Shown here in pieces: positions 1-7,702 of a DNA stretch of 10,107 nt. Each line of letters starts with the position of its first letter. Position 1 is the first letter of the stretch. Made by a program: the position numbers and the translations under genes. Below the pieces are notes generated by a model. It had not been told where the DNA came from. It did not search any database and saw only the letters and a list, made by a program, of their open reading frames with translations. Source of the stretch: Gemmatimonadales bacterium (GTDB lineage: Bacteria; Gemmatimonadota; Gemmatimonadetes; Gemmatimonadales; GWC2-71-9). The DNA lies in the NCBI GenBank assembly GCA_025924275.1, contig JAICEH010000058.1, positions 1 to 10,107 of the forward strand. Direction: 5' to 3'.

Positions 1-1023
1 CGCGGACGGCGCGACCGTCAGGAGCCCGACATCCACCACTTCGTCGAGCCGGACCAGCATCGGCGCCCAGTCCTTGTCGCCGAGGATCGAGACCAGGGCG
101 TGAACCGGTCCCGGGGGAGGGTCGGCCCGGAGCGCCGCCACGAGTGCCTCGACGCCATCCGGGTTGTGGGCGACGTCGAACAGCCACCGTCCCCGGCGGT
201 CGAGCCGGCCCGGGAGCCGGGCGCGGGCGAAGCCGGCCCGGACCGCCCCGCCGCCGGGACGCCAGGGCGCCGGGAGCTGTTCCAGGACCGCCGCCGCGAA
301 GGCCGCGTTCCGCCGCTGGTGCGGGCCGGCGAGGCCGAGGGCTCCCTGCCAGGAGCGCCCCGGCGGCACCAGCCGGATGTCGGCCGGGCTCGAGCCGGCC
401 GTCGCGTCCCGCGCCGCTCGCGCCAGCACCTCCGCCAGAGCCCGGTCCGGCTCGCCGATCACGAACGGCGTCCCCGGCTTGGCGATGCCGGCCTTCTCCC
501 TGGCGATCTCGTGGAGGGTGTGCCCGAGGTACTTCTGGTGGTCGAGCGCCACGTGGGTCACGCCGCTCACCAGCGGCTCGAGGACGTTGGTGCTGTCGAG
601 CCGGCCGCCCAGTCCCACCTCCACCACGGCGATCTCGGCACCGCGGGCCGCGAAGTCCGCGAAGGCGATCGCCGTGGTGGCCTCGAAGAACGTGGCCCCG
701 AGCCGCTCGATGTCGGGGCGGAGCCGCTCCGTCCACATCGCCACCGCCGCCTCGCTGACCGGTTCCCCGTCCACCCGGATGCGCTCCCGGAAGCTGACCA
801 GGTGCGGCGACGTGTAGAGCCCGACCCGGAAGCCTGCCGCAGACAGCGCCTCCGCCAGCAGCGCGCACGCGCTCCCCTTGCCGTTCGTCCCTCCCACGTG
901 GACCGACGGGAAGACGCGATGCGGTTCCCCCACCGCCCCGAGCAGCGCCCGGGTGGTCTCGAGGCCGAACTTGATGGTGGTGGTGCGCGGGAAGAGGAAG
1001 TCCAGCGCAGCGGGGTAGTCCAC
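1..1023 (-). CDS. folC: Folylpolyglutamate synthase / dihydrofolate synthase FolC (C-terminus cut by window edge)
   Basis: Mur-ligase-family enzyme of the cytosol that uses ATP to add glutamate to folates, and in many bacteria also to dihydropteroate. The 341 visible residues show the ATP-binding loop GGTNGKGS (44-51), the folate-site stretch YTSPHLVSFRERI (70-82), EVGLGGRLDSTN (135-146), the DH pair (161-162), and REKAGIAKPG (175-184), whose Lys177 matches the lysine that is carbamylated in the family. The C-terminal ligase domain begins near PGRLD (271-275) and contains DVAHNPDG (283-290). The usual length is about 420-440 residues, so roughly the last 80-100 lie outside the window. I chose the GTG at 1023 because the protein then begins DYPAALDFL, as FolC proteins usually do. 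No Shine-Dalgarno sequence precedes it; the upstream bases are the C-rich arm of a repeat hairpin. It follows accD, as in many bacteria. Family assignment is secure; the exact start is less so. Confidence 0.95.
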   Translation of the reverse strand, partial: MDYPAALDFLFPRTTTIKFGLETTRALLGAVGEPHRVFPSVHVGGTNGKGSACALLAEALSAAGFRVGLYTSPHLVSFRERIRVDGEPVSEAAVAMWTERLRPDIERLGATFFEATTAIAFADFAARGAEIAVVEVGLGGRLDSTNVLEPLVSGVTHVALDHQKYLGHTLHEIAREKAGIAKPGTPFVIGEPDRALAEVLARAARDATAGSSPADIRLVPPGRSWQGALGLAGPHQRRNAAFAAAVLEQLPAPWRPGGGAVRAGFARARLPGRLDRRGRWLFDVAHNPDGVEALVAALRADPPPGPVHALVSILGDKDWAPMLVRLDEVVDVGLLTVAPSA

Positions 1024-1124
1024 GGGGGGGAGAGGGGAGCGGGGAGCGGGGAGCGGGGAGCGGGAGGTGGGATGCCGGGGCAATGGGCCGGCGGAGGCGG
1101 CCTGCTCCCCGCTCCCCGACTTCC

Positions 1125-1134
<10 letters not shown>
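1024..1134. repeat. Heptamer-repeat inverted repeat A, between accD and folC
   Basis: The left arm (plus strand) has four perfect tandem copies of GGGGAGC at 1034-1061, preceded by one GGGGAGA (1027-1033) and followed by GGGAGG. The right arm has two perfect inverse copies GCTCCCC at 1104-1117, then degraded copies to 1134 that overlap the last codons and TAG stop of accD (stop at 1125-1127). The roughly 40-base centre holds smaller GC-rich pairings such as GGCCG (1086-1090) with CGGCC (1098-1102). It fills the whole accD-folC gap. The C-rich end has no T-run, so it is not a classic intrinsic terminator, though it could slow RNA polymerase or protect the accD mRNA end. It resembles the element at 9296-9377. 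Confidence 0.85.
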
Positions 1135-1979
<845 letters not shown>

Positions 1980-2076
1980 ACCCCTCCGGGGCGAGGCCGC
2001 CCGGGGGTGCGGCCAGCCATTCAATGTGGGGCCGGGCTCAGGCTGGCGCCAGTCCCGACGCCGTAACTCGTTGTGA
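1980..2076 (-). other. rodA-accD intergenic leader with small palindromes
   Basis: This 97-base gap contains a perfect 10-base palindrome CTGGCGCCAG at 2043-2052, 25 bases past the rodA stop, and a six-pair all-GC hairpin at 1995-2014 (GGCCGC, loop of 8, GCGGCC) just upstream of the accD ribosome binding site. There is no T-run, so no convincing terminator. I found no convincing -35/-10 pair; only TTGAAT-like bases near 2020-2026 resemble a -10. accD may be read from the upstream operon or from a promoter I cannot recognise. Confidence 0.4.
1981..1987 (-). promoter_or_regulatory. Ribosome binding site of accD
   Basis: Read on the minus strand this is GGAGGGG, one base before the ATG at 1979. 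The core GGAGG sits three bases upstream, slightly close but the clearest Shine-Dalgarno in the window. It decides the accD start in favour of MAWFKKE over the upstream in-frame start at 2024. Confidence 0.7.
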
Positions 2077-3312
2077 TCATTCAGCGTAGCCGGCGAGCCG
2101 GCTGTCCCGGGCCACCCGGACCGCGAGTCCGACCGCGAGGCAGCAGGAAAGGAGGAATGACCCTCCGTAGGAGAAGAACGGCAGGGGGATTCCGGTGATG
2201 GGCATCACGTTCACGGTCATCCCGACGTTCTCGAAGACGTGAGTGAAGAGCAGTCCGAGGACCCCGAAGGTCACCAGGCTGCTGAAGGGGTCGGTCGCCC
2301 GGCGGGCCACCCGGACCAGGGCGAAGAAGAGGGCCAGGAAGAGGCCGAGGGCGATGGCGACCCCGATGAACCCGAGTTCCTCCCCCACCACCGAGAAGAT
2401 GAAGTCGGTGTACTGCTCGGGGAGGAAGGCCAGGCGCTTCTGGGGACCTTCGGTGAAGCCGTGGCCCAGCCAGCCGCCCGAGCCGATGGCGTTCTTGCTC
2501 TGGATGGCCTGGTACCCGGCGTTCTGCGGATCCACTTCCGGGTTGAGGAACGTGAGGAGGCGGTTCTGCTGGTAGGGGGCGAGCCGCTTCCAGAGCGGGA
2601 TGGCCACGGCGCCCATGGCGGAGTTCACCACGTAGACCGTCACCGCCTCGATGGCGTAGGGACGCCAGAAGAGGAGGAGCACCAGCAACCCGACCATCCA
2701 CGCCCCCCAGATCGTCGTGTTGAAGGCGAGGAGCAGGCTGATGACGGGGGACGCGGTGAGGAAGAGGAGCCGGCCCGGGGTCCCGGCCCAGAAGAGCATC
2801 GCGAAGAAGATGCCGACGAACACGATCGCGCTCCCCAGGTCGGGCTGCGCCATCACCAGCAGGAAGGGCACGCCGGCAAGCAGGCCGGGCGGGATGAGCT
2901 CGCGGAGCGTCTGCGGGGCGCTGCGGCGGCCGGAGAGGTAGCGGGCGAGCATCAGGATGAGCGCCAGCTTGGCCAGCTCGGAGGGCTGGCCGAGGCGGTG
3001 CCCGCCGATGGTGATCCAGCTCTTGGTGCCCGCGGCGGTGCCGGTGCCGGTGCCGATGACCAGGGTGAGCACGAGGAGCAGGAGCGAGAAGCCGTACAGC
3101 GCAGGCGCGCCCCACTCGAGCAGCCGAGGGGAGGTGCGGGAGGCGACGAAGAGCACGATGAGCCCGGCCGTGCACCACACCAGCTGACGCTTCCACGCCC
3201 CGGTGGCCGCGGTCGGCACGTCGGTCTGCCCGGCCGAGTAGAGGGTCAGGACCCCGAAGAGCAGGAGCAGCCCCACGATCACCAGCAGGGGCCGGTCGAG
3301 TCCGCGCCTCAC
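2077..3312 (-). CDS. rodA: Rod-shape SEDS peptidoglycan glycosyltransferase RodA
   Basis: RodA is the integral-membrane SEDS polymerase that links lipid II into glycan strands during side-wall elongation, working with PBP2. The 411-residue protein is strongly hydrophobic, with about ten membrane segments as expected. SEDS landmarks are GTKSWI (95-100), QPSELAK (109-115), AQPDLGSA (155-162, with conserved Asp158), PEQYTDFIF (298-306, with Asp303, the extracellular aspartate regarded as catalytic), GEELG (310-314), and the C-terminal signature ending GIPLPFFSYGGS (374-385). The GTG at 3312-3310 overlaps the PBP2 stop by four bases (GTGA), so translation is probably coupled. Being last in the mreBCD-PBP2 operon identifies it as RodA, not the division paralogue FtsW. 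Residues 87-92 are a GTGTGT run from a DNA hexamer repeat. The protein ends GYAE; the next gene is accD after 97 bases. Confidence 0.97.
   Translation of the reverse strand: MRRGLDRPLLVIVGLLLLFGVLTLYSAGQTDVPTAATGAWKRQLVWCTAGLIVLFVASRTSPRLLEWGAPALYGFSLLLLVLTLVIGTGTGTAAGTKSWITIGGHRLGQPSELAKLALILMLARYLSGRRSAPQTLRELIPPGLLAGVPFLLVMAQPDLGSAIVFVGIFFAMLFWAGTPGRLLFLTASPVISLLLAFNTTIWGAWMVGLLVLLLFWRPYAIEAVTVYVVNSAMGAVAIPLWKRLAPYQQNRLLTFLNPEVDPQNAGYQAIQSKNAIGSGGWLGHGFTEGPQKRLAFLPEQYTDFIFSVVGEELGFIGVAIALGLFLALFFALVRVARRATDPFSSLVTFGVLGLLFTHVFENVGMTVNVMPITGIPLPFFSYGGSFLLSCCLAVGLAVRVARDSRLAGYAE
3037..3054. repeat. Tandem hexamer (GGTGCC)x3 inside rodA
   Basis: Three perfect GGTGCC copies on the plus strand (a fourth, non-adjacent copy is at 3025-3030). 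On the coding strand they read GGCACC and encode Gly-Thr three times (RodA residues 87-92), in the predicted loop just before the conserved GTKSWI. The six-base unit preserves frame, so copy-number change would add or remove Gly-Thr pairs without breaking the gene. Confidence 0.75.
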
Positions 3313-5204
3313 GGGACCGGCGGCGGGAGCCAGGGGGTGTAGACCGACTCGCGCGGGGGCGCCTCGACCACGCGCGGCGTGGGGCCGAGCTCCAGCACCC
3401 GCGGCGCCGAGTCCACCTCGATCCCCGGCAGCCGGATCGGGCGGGTCTCCCCGGCCGGCTCGGGGCCCACCAGGTAGCGCCGCACGACCTTCGCCACATA
3501 CGGCGCGACGGAGGAGCCGTGCTCGGCGAACTCCATGATGGCACCGACGATGATCTCGGGGTCGTCGGCGGGGCCGAAGCCGAGGAACCAGCCGTGGTCC
3601 TTGCCGAAGGGGTTCTGAGCCGTCCCGGTCTTGCCGGCGAGCTGGAATTCCTGCTGGGCGCTCGCGCGCGCCGTACCGCGCTGCACCACCTGCACCATCG
3701 CCAGGCGGAGCCCGGCCAGCTGCTCGGCGGTGAGACCCAGGTCGCGCACGTGGGCCTCCCGGGGGCGCACCAGGTAGGGCGGACCGACCTTGCCGCCCGA
3801 CGACATCGCCTGGTAGAAGGCCGCCATGTTGATCAGCGACTGGGTGTTCTCCCCCTGCCCGATCGAGAAGTTGAGCTCGACCGACCGCGCCGACCAGCCG
3901 CGCGGCGTGTACCGGCGGTCGAAGTAGGCCGTGCTGGTGGGATAGATCGGCTGGATCTCGTTCTCCAGGTCCACGCCGCTGCGCTGCGCGAAGCCCATCG
4001 CCCCGCCCTCCTCGAGCAGCGCGTTGACCCCGAGGCGCATCCCGAGCTGGTAGAAGTACACGTTGCAGCTCTGCGCCACCGCACCCTCGAGGTCGAGGCT
4101 GCCGTGGCCCTCCCGCTTCCAGCAGCGGAAGTACCGGTTGCCCACCTGGATGCCGCCGGTGCACGGGATCGGCATCCGCGAGCGGAGGGTGACGAGGTTC
4201 CGCTTCATGCCCATCGCGGCGATCGCCAGCTTGAAGGGCGAGGCGGGATTGTACATCGCCTGGATCGCCCGGTTCATCATCGGCCGGGCCGAGTCGGTGG
4301 TGAGGCGGCGCCAGTCCTCGGCCGCGATCCCGCCGATGAACAGGTTGGGGTCGTAGCTCGGCGCGGAGTAGAGCGCGAGGATCTCGCCCTTCGGGGTGAG
4401 CGCCACGAGCGCGCCCCGCACCCCGGGGGCGTCGGCGGTCCAGAGGCTGTCGACGTAGCGCTGGAGGGCGAGGTCCACGGTGGTGCGGAGCGGCCGGCCG
4501 GCCTCGGGCGCCAGGGCCGGCGCCCCGTCCTCCCGCACCAGCCGGCCGCGCGCGTTGATCTCGACGTAGCGCACCCCGGCCCGGCCGCGGAGCACCGAAT
4601 CGTACTCCTGCTCGAGCCCGAGCCGCCCCACGATCGTTCCCAGTCGCGCGCCCGGGAAGCGCTTCTGCTCCAGCTCGCGCTCGGTCACCTCGCCCACGTA
4701 CCCCACCAGGTGGGCGACGGCCTGCGCGTCGGGGTAGTGCCGCTTGGGCTCGGCCTGGATCACCAGCCCGGTGAGCGACGGGCGGTGCTCCTCCAGCCGG
4801 GAGACGGTCTCGAACGAGGCGTCCGCGAACACGATGGCCGGCTGGTAGGGCGTCCGCCGGAACCGCTCCAGGGCCCGGGCCCGGAGCGTCGAGTCCACCG
4901 GGACGAGCGCGGCGATCCGGTCGAGCACCGCCCGGAGGGAGTCGGCGGACACGGCGAGGATGCGGACCGTGTAGCCCGGGATGTTGTCGGCGATCACCTC
5001 GCCGTGCCGGTCGAGGAGCGCGCCGCGCGGCGCGGCGAGCGGGATCTCCCGGAGGCGGTTCGACTCGGCCCGGAGGCGGAAGCGCTCGTGCTCCAGCACC
5101 TGGGCCCGGAAGAACGCGCCCAGCAGCACCAGGAAGGCCAGGGCGAGGACCGCCCGCGCCTGGGTGGCGCGGTGCTCGAGCCGGTGGCTGTGGAACTCCG
5201 ACAC
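3309..5204 (-). CDS. mrdA: Penicillin-binding protein 2, elongation-specific transpeptidase
   Basis: Class B PBP that cross-links new peptidoglycan made by RodA; anchored in the inner membrane with its catalytic domain in the periplasm. The 631 residues show a short cytoplasmic N-terminus, one membrane segment (about 17-34), a pedestal/dimerisation region (about 50-230) and a transpeptidase domain. Catalytic motifs are SPFK (322-325, nucleophile Ser322), SCN (379-381) and KTGTA (525-529). Cys348, Cys361, His367 and Cys380 have the spacing of the zinc site described in PBP2 proteins. After about residue 580 comes a Pro-rich tail of some 50 residues. The GTG at 5204 shares one base with the mreD stop (TAGTG), and the gene overlaps rodA by four bases. 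PBP2 is preferred over the division protein FtsI (PBP3) because of the operon and the Cys/His motif. The Pro after the active-site Ser, where Thr or Val is usual, is a mild oddity. Confidence 0.95.
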   Translation of the reverse strand: MSEFHSHRLEHRATQARAVLALAFLVLLGAFFRAQVLEHERFRLRAESNRLREIPLAAPRGALLDRHGEVIADNIPGYTVRILAVSADSLRAVLDRIAALVPVDSTLRARALERFRRTPYQPAIVFADASFETVSRLEEHRPSLTGLVIQAEPKRHYPDAQAVAHLVGYVGEVTERELEQKRFPGARLGTIVGRLGLEQEYDSVLRGRAGVRYVEINARGRLVREDGAPALAPEAGRPLRTTVDLALQRYVDSLWTADAPGVRGALVALTPKGEILALYSAPSYDPNLFIGGIAAEDWRRLTTDSARPMMNRAIQAMYNPASPFKLAIAAMGMKRNLVTLRSRMPIPCTGGIQVGNRYFRCWKREGHGSLDLEGAVAQSCNVYFYQLGMRLGVNALLEEGGAMGFAQRSGVDLENEIQPIYPTSTAYFDRRYTPRGWSARSVELNFSIGQGENTQSLINMAAFYQAMSSGGKVGPPYLVRPREAHVRDLGLTAEQLAGLRLAMVQVVQRGTARASAQQEFQLAGKTGTAQNPFGKDHGWFLGFGPADDPEIIVGAIMEFAEHGSSVAPYVAKVVRRYLVGPEPAGETRPIRLPGIEVDSAPRVLELGPTPRVVEAPPRESVYTPWLPPPVP

Positions 5205-5698
5205 TATTCCTCGAGCCGGATGGCCAGCCAGTCCCGGAAGACCAGGACCAGCAGCACCCCGGCGAGTGCGGTGGCCAGCGCCTGAAGGGGCGACCAGATC
5301 AGGAGGGCGTGGACCAGACTGTCCCCGCTCCCGGCGGCCACCAGCAGGATCAGGTTCCGGAGCCAGACGCCCAGGGCGATCACCCCCGCGGTCACGAGGA
5401 TGTTGTCGGCGAAGAAGACCGACCGGCCCCAGGCCGCGAGGTAGCCGACCACGGTATGCGCCAGGGCCCCCGCGCCGACCCGCGCGGGCGTGAGGGCGTC
5501 GGTGGTGAGGCCGATGAGGAAGCCGAGGATCGCGGCATCCCCGGGCCGGCTCCGGATCGCGAAGAGGATGAGCCCGAGCACCAGGAAGTCCGGGGCGAAC
5601 CGGGCGTCGAAGAGCCGCGGACGCACGTAGAACTGCAGCCCGAGCAGGAGGAGGAACACGAGGGTGAACCGGAGCCGCGCCCCGCGCGCGTAGGTCAC
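5204..5698 (-). CDS. mreD: Rod-shape-determining membrane protein MreD
   Basis: MreD is a small inner-membrane protein of the elongasome that associates with MreC and the RodA-PBP2 pair; its biochemical activity is not well defined. The 164-residue product is highly hydrophobic with five or six predicted membrane segments (about 11-25, 34-49, 54-70, 78-93, 100-122, 132-153), matching the family in length and pattern. The family is poorly conserved in sequence, so the call rests on topology, size and position between mreC and PBP2. The GTG at 5698 overlaps the mreC stop by four bases (GTGA), and its own TAG shares a base with the PBP2 GTG, indicating coupled translation on both sides. The C-terminus ends charged (RLEE). 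Confidence 0.92.
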   Translation of the reverse strand: MTYARGARLRFTLVFLLLLGLQFYVRPRLFDARFAPDFLVLGLILFAIRSRPGDAAILGFLIGLTTDALTPARVGAGALAHTVVGYLAAWGRSVFFADNILVTAGVIALGVWLRNLILLVAAGSGDSLVHALLIWSPLQALATALAGVLLVLVFRDWLAIRLEE

Positions 5699-6564
5699 CG
5701 GGCCTCCGCGCTGTCGGGCGGGGTCGCCCCCGTGTCCGGGAGGAACGCGGGCAGCACCGAGCTGGCCCGGGTGCCGGTCACGACCATCACGTGGACGGCA
5801 CTCGACGGGTTCGCCGCCGGCCGGAGGAGGTAGACCCGCTCCCAGCCCTCCTGCACCCGCACCTGCGCCAGGACCGTCCCGACCGGGATGCCGCGGGGAT
5901 AGACCCCGCCCAGGCCCGACGTCACCACGACCGTCCCGATCGCGACCGAGTCGCGGAACGGCACTCCCCGGAGCTCGAGCAGCGCGAGCGAGGGCGACTC
6001 CGGCGCGGTGGAGGCCACGATGCCGCTCACCGCGCCGTCGGCGGTCATCGCGCTCGCCCGGAATTCCGGGTGAGCCCACGTCATTGCGACGGCCTGGCCC
6101 TCGTCGGCGGTGCGCACGACGCCGATCAGGCCCTCCGGGGCCAGCACGGGCTGGAACGGTGCCACCCCCTGCCGGGCGCCGGCGCTCAGGAGCAGGCTCC
6201 GTCCGTCGGTCGGGTGGGGCTGGTGGAGGATCTCCGCCGGGACGAACCGGAACTCGGGCCGGCGGCCGAGTTCCTGCAGCAGCCGGAGCGCCGCGTTCTC
6301 CCCGGCGAGCTGGTCCAGCGCCTGGAGGCGGAGCATCGCGCTGTCGCGCTGGGCCTCCGCGGCGTCGAACCGGGTGCGGCTGGTCCGCCCCTCGACCGCG
6401 CGCTGCTGCAGCCAGACCAGCGGCGCCAGCACGGTCCGGCGCACCGCGGCGGCCACGCCGTCGGCGGTGCGGGGCGGCAGGAAGAGCCCCGCCACGGAGA
6501 GGGCGAGGCAGACGAGGAAGGACGCGGTGTCGCGGCGGCTCCGGTCGCGGTCGAGCGCGGGCAC
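5695..6564 (-). CDS. mreC: Rod-shape-determining protein MreC
   Basis: MreC is a bitopic inner-membrane protein whose periplasmic part forms filaments and switches PBP2-RodA into its active state. The 289-residue protein has a short basic N-terminus (RDRSRRD), a membrane segment (about 13-30), a predicted coiled coil (about 65-100, with QALDQLAGENAAL) and a C-terminal beta domain (about 105-262). That domain carries the family signature TSGLGGVYPRGIPVG (215-229). The tail after 265 is low in complexity (Pro/Ala/Asp) and probably disordered. The GTG at 6564 lies two bases after the mreB TGA, with no clear ribosome binding site, so reinitiation by ribosomes from mreB is likely. The gene ends in a four-base overlap with mreD. 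Length is within the family range (about 270-370). Confidence 0.95.
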   Translation of the reverse strand: MPALDRDRSRRDTASFLVCLALSVAGLFLPPRTADGVAAAVRRTVLAPLVWLQQRAVEGRTSRTRFDAAEAQRDSAMLRLQALDQLAGENAALRLLQELGRRPEFRFVPAEILHQPHPTDGRSLLLSAGARQGVAPFQPVLAPEGLIGVVRTADEGQAVAMTWAHPEFRASAMTADGAVSGIVASTAPESPSLALLELRGVPFRDSVAIGTVVVTSGLGGVYPRGIPVGTVLAQVRVQEGWERVYLLRPAANPSSAVHVMVVTGTRASSVLPAFLPDTGATPPDSAEAR

Positions 6565-6566
6565 GG

Positions 6567-7604
6567 TCAGGTGGAGAGCACGCTCCGGTACTTCTCGAAG
6601 TCGTCGAGGATGCGGCCGGTGCCGCGGACGACGCAGGTGAGCGGGTCCTCGTCCACGTGGATGGGGAGGCCCGTCTCCTGCGCAAGGAGGGCGTCCAGCC
6701 CGCGGATGAGCGCGCCGCCGCCCGTCATGATGATGCCGCGGTCCACGATGTCGCTGGCGAGCTCGGGCGGGGTGATCTCGAGCGCGCGGCGCACCGCGTC
6801 CACGATCTGCTGGATCGGCTCCTGCACCGCCTCGCGGATCTCGCTGGAATGCACCCGGACCGTCTTGGGAATGCCGGAGACGAGGTCGCGCCCCTTGACC
6901 TCCATCTCCCGTTCCTCGCCCACCGGCGCCGCGGACCCGATCTTGATCTTGATCGCCTCGGCCGTCGGCTCGCCGACGAGGAGGTTGTAGTTCTTCCGCA
7001 TGAACTGCACGATGGCCTGGTCGAGCTCGTCGCCCCCGATGCGGATCGAGGTGTCGGAGACGATGCCCGAGAGGGCGATCACCGCGATCTCGGTGGTGCC
7101 CCCGCCGATGTCGATCACCATGTTGCCCGTGGGCGTCTCCACCGGGAGCCCGACCCCGATCGCCGCCGCCATCGGCTCCGCCACCATCCAGACCTGCTTC
7201 GCCCCGGCGGTCTCGGCCGAGTCGCGCACCGCGCGGCGCTCCACCTCGGTGATCCCCGAGGGCACGCACACGATCACCTTCGGCTTCACCCGGAAGACGT
7301 GCTTCTCGATGATGGTCTTGAGGAAGTAGCGGAGCATCTTCTCGGTCACGTCGAAGTCGGCGATGACGCCGTCCTTGAGCGGCCGCACCGCGACGATCCC
7401 GTCGGGCGTGCGCCCGAGCATCCGCTTGGCCTCGAGGCCGATCCCCTTGATCTTGCCGGTCGCCTTCTCGATGGCGACCACCGAGGGCTCGTTGAGGACG
7501 ATGCCCTCCCCCTTCACGTAGATGAGGGTGTTGGCCGTGCCGAGGTCCACCGCGATCTCGGTCGCGGGGAGGAAGCTCCCGAGGCTGAACCGGGACATTT
7601 TCAT
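6567..7604 (-). CDS. mreB: Rod-shape-determining actin homologue MreB
   Basis: MreB is a cytoskeletal ATPase whose filaments lie on the inner face of the membrane and orient side-wall synthesis. The 345-residue product has the actin-fold motifs: phosphate-1 DLGTANT (20-26), connect-1 RPLKDGVIADF (74-84), phosphate-2 DIGGGTTEIAV (165-175), RIGGDELD (188-195) and the adenosine motif MTGGGALI (293-300). Other family blocks are VPSGITEVERRAV (114-126) and AEPMAAAIG (142-150). The N-terminus SRFSLGSFLP is amphipathic and could be a membrane anchor, as in other Gram-negative MreBs. There are two near starts, ATG at 7604 and ATG at 7598. I chose 7604 because a CGGA lies six bases upstream; the difference is two residues. 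It is first in the elongasome operon, 98 bases after dut, where a promoter is plausible. mreC follows after two bases. Confidence 0.98.
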   Translation of the reverse strand: MKMSRFSLGSFLPATEIAVDLGTANTLIYVKGEGIVLNEPSVVAIEKATGKIKGIGLEAKRMLGRTPDGIVAVRPLKDGVIADFDVTEKMLRYFLKTIIEKHVFRVKPKVIVCVPSGITEVERRAVRDSAETAGAKQVWMVAEPMAAAIGVGLPVETPTGNMVIDIGGGTTEIAVIALSGIVSDTSIRIGGDELDQAIVQFMRKNYNLLVGEPTAEAIKIKIGSAAPVGEEREMEVKGRDLVSGIPKTVRVHSSEIREAVQEPIQQIVDAVRRALEITPPELASDIVDRGIIMTGGGALIRGLDALLAQETGLPIHVDEDPLTCVVRGTGRILDDFEKYRSVLST

Positions 7605-7638
7605 CGAGAATCCGGAGCCGGTCGTGGGGGGTCCACCT

Positions 7639-7667
7639 AACGTAACGACCCCCGGAAATCGGGACAA
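7639..7667 (-). promoter_or_regulatory. Possible mreB operon promoter with overlapping inverted repeat
   Basis: On the minus strand TTGTCC (7667-7662) and TACGTT (7644-7639) are separated by 17 bases, the ideal spacing for a housekeeping sigma factor. The hexamers match TTGACA at four of six positions and TATAAT at three of six. The predicted start would leave a leader of about 28 bases before the mreB ATG. An inverted repeat, GGTCGT at 7620-7625 and ACGACC at 7645-7650, flanks the -10 and could be an operator. The location ahead of a five-gene operon supports it; the sequence match alone is weak. Confidence 0.35.
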
Positions 7668-7702
7668 GGACGGAAGTTAGGCGTCGGGAGTGAGAAGCCG
7701 GA

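Noticed and set aside
1980..2024. Upstream accD start at 2024
   Set aside because: The extension lacks a ribosome binding site and is not typical of AccD, while a strong GGAGGGG precedes the ATG at 1979.
2077..5204. Alternative identity of the pair as division proteins FtsW and FtsI
   Set aside because: They are co-transcribed and overlapping with mreBCD, and the PBP has the Cys/His motif of PBP2; no division-cluster genes such as murE or mraY are nearby.
7605..7667. Upstream TTG start for mreB at 7667 giving 21 extra residues
   Set aside because: The extra residues do not look like MreB, the region contains the best promoter candidate, and the ATG at 7604 gives the usual MreB N-terminus and length.
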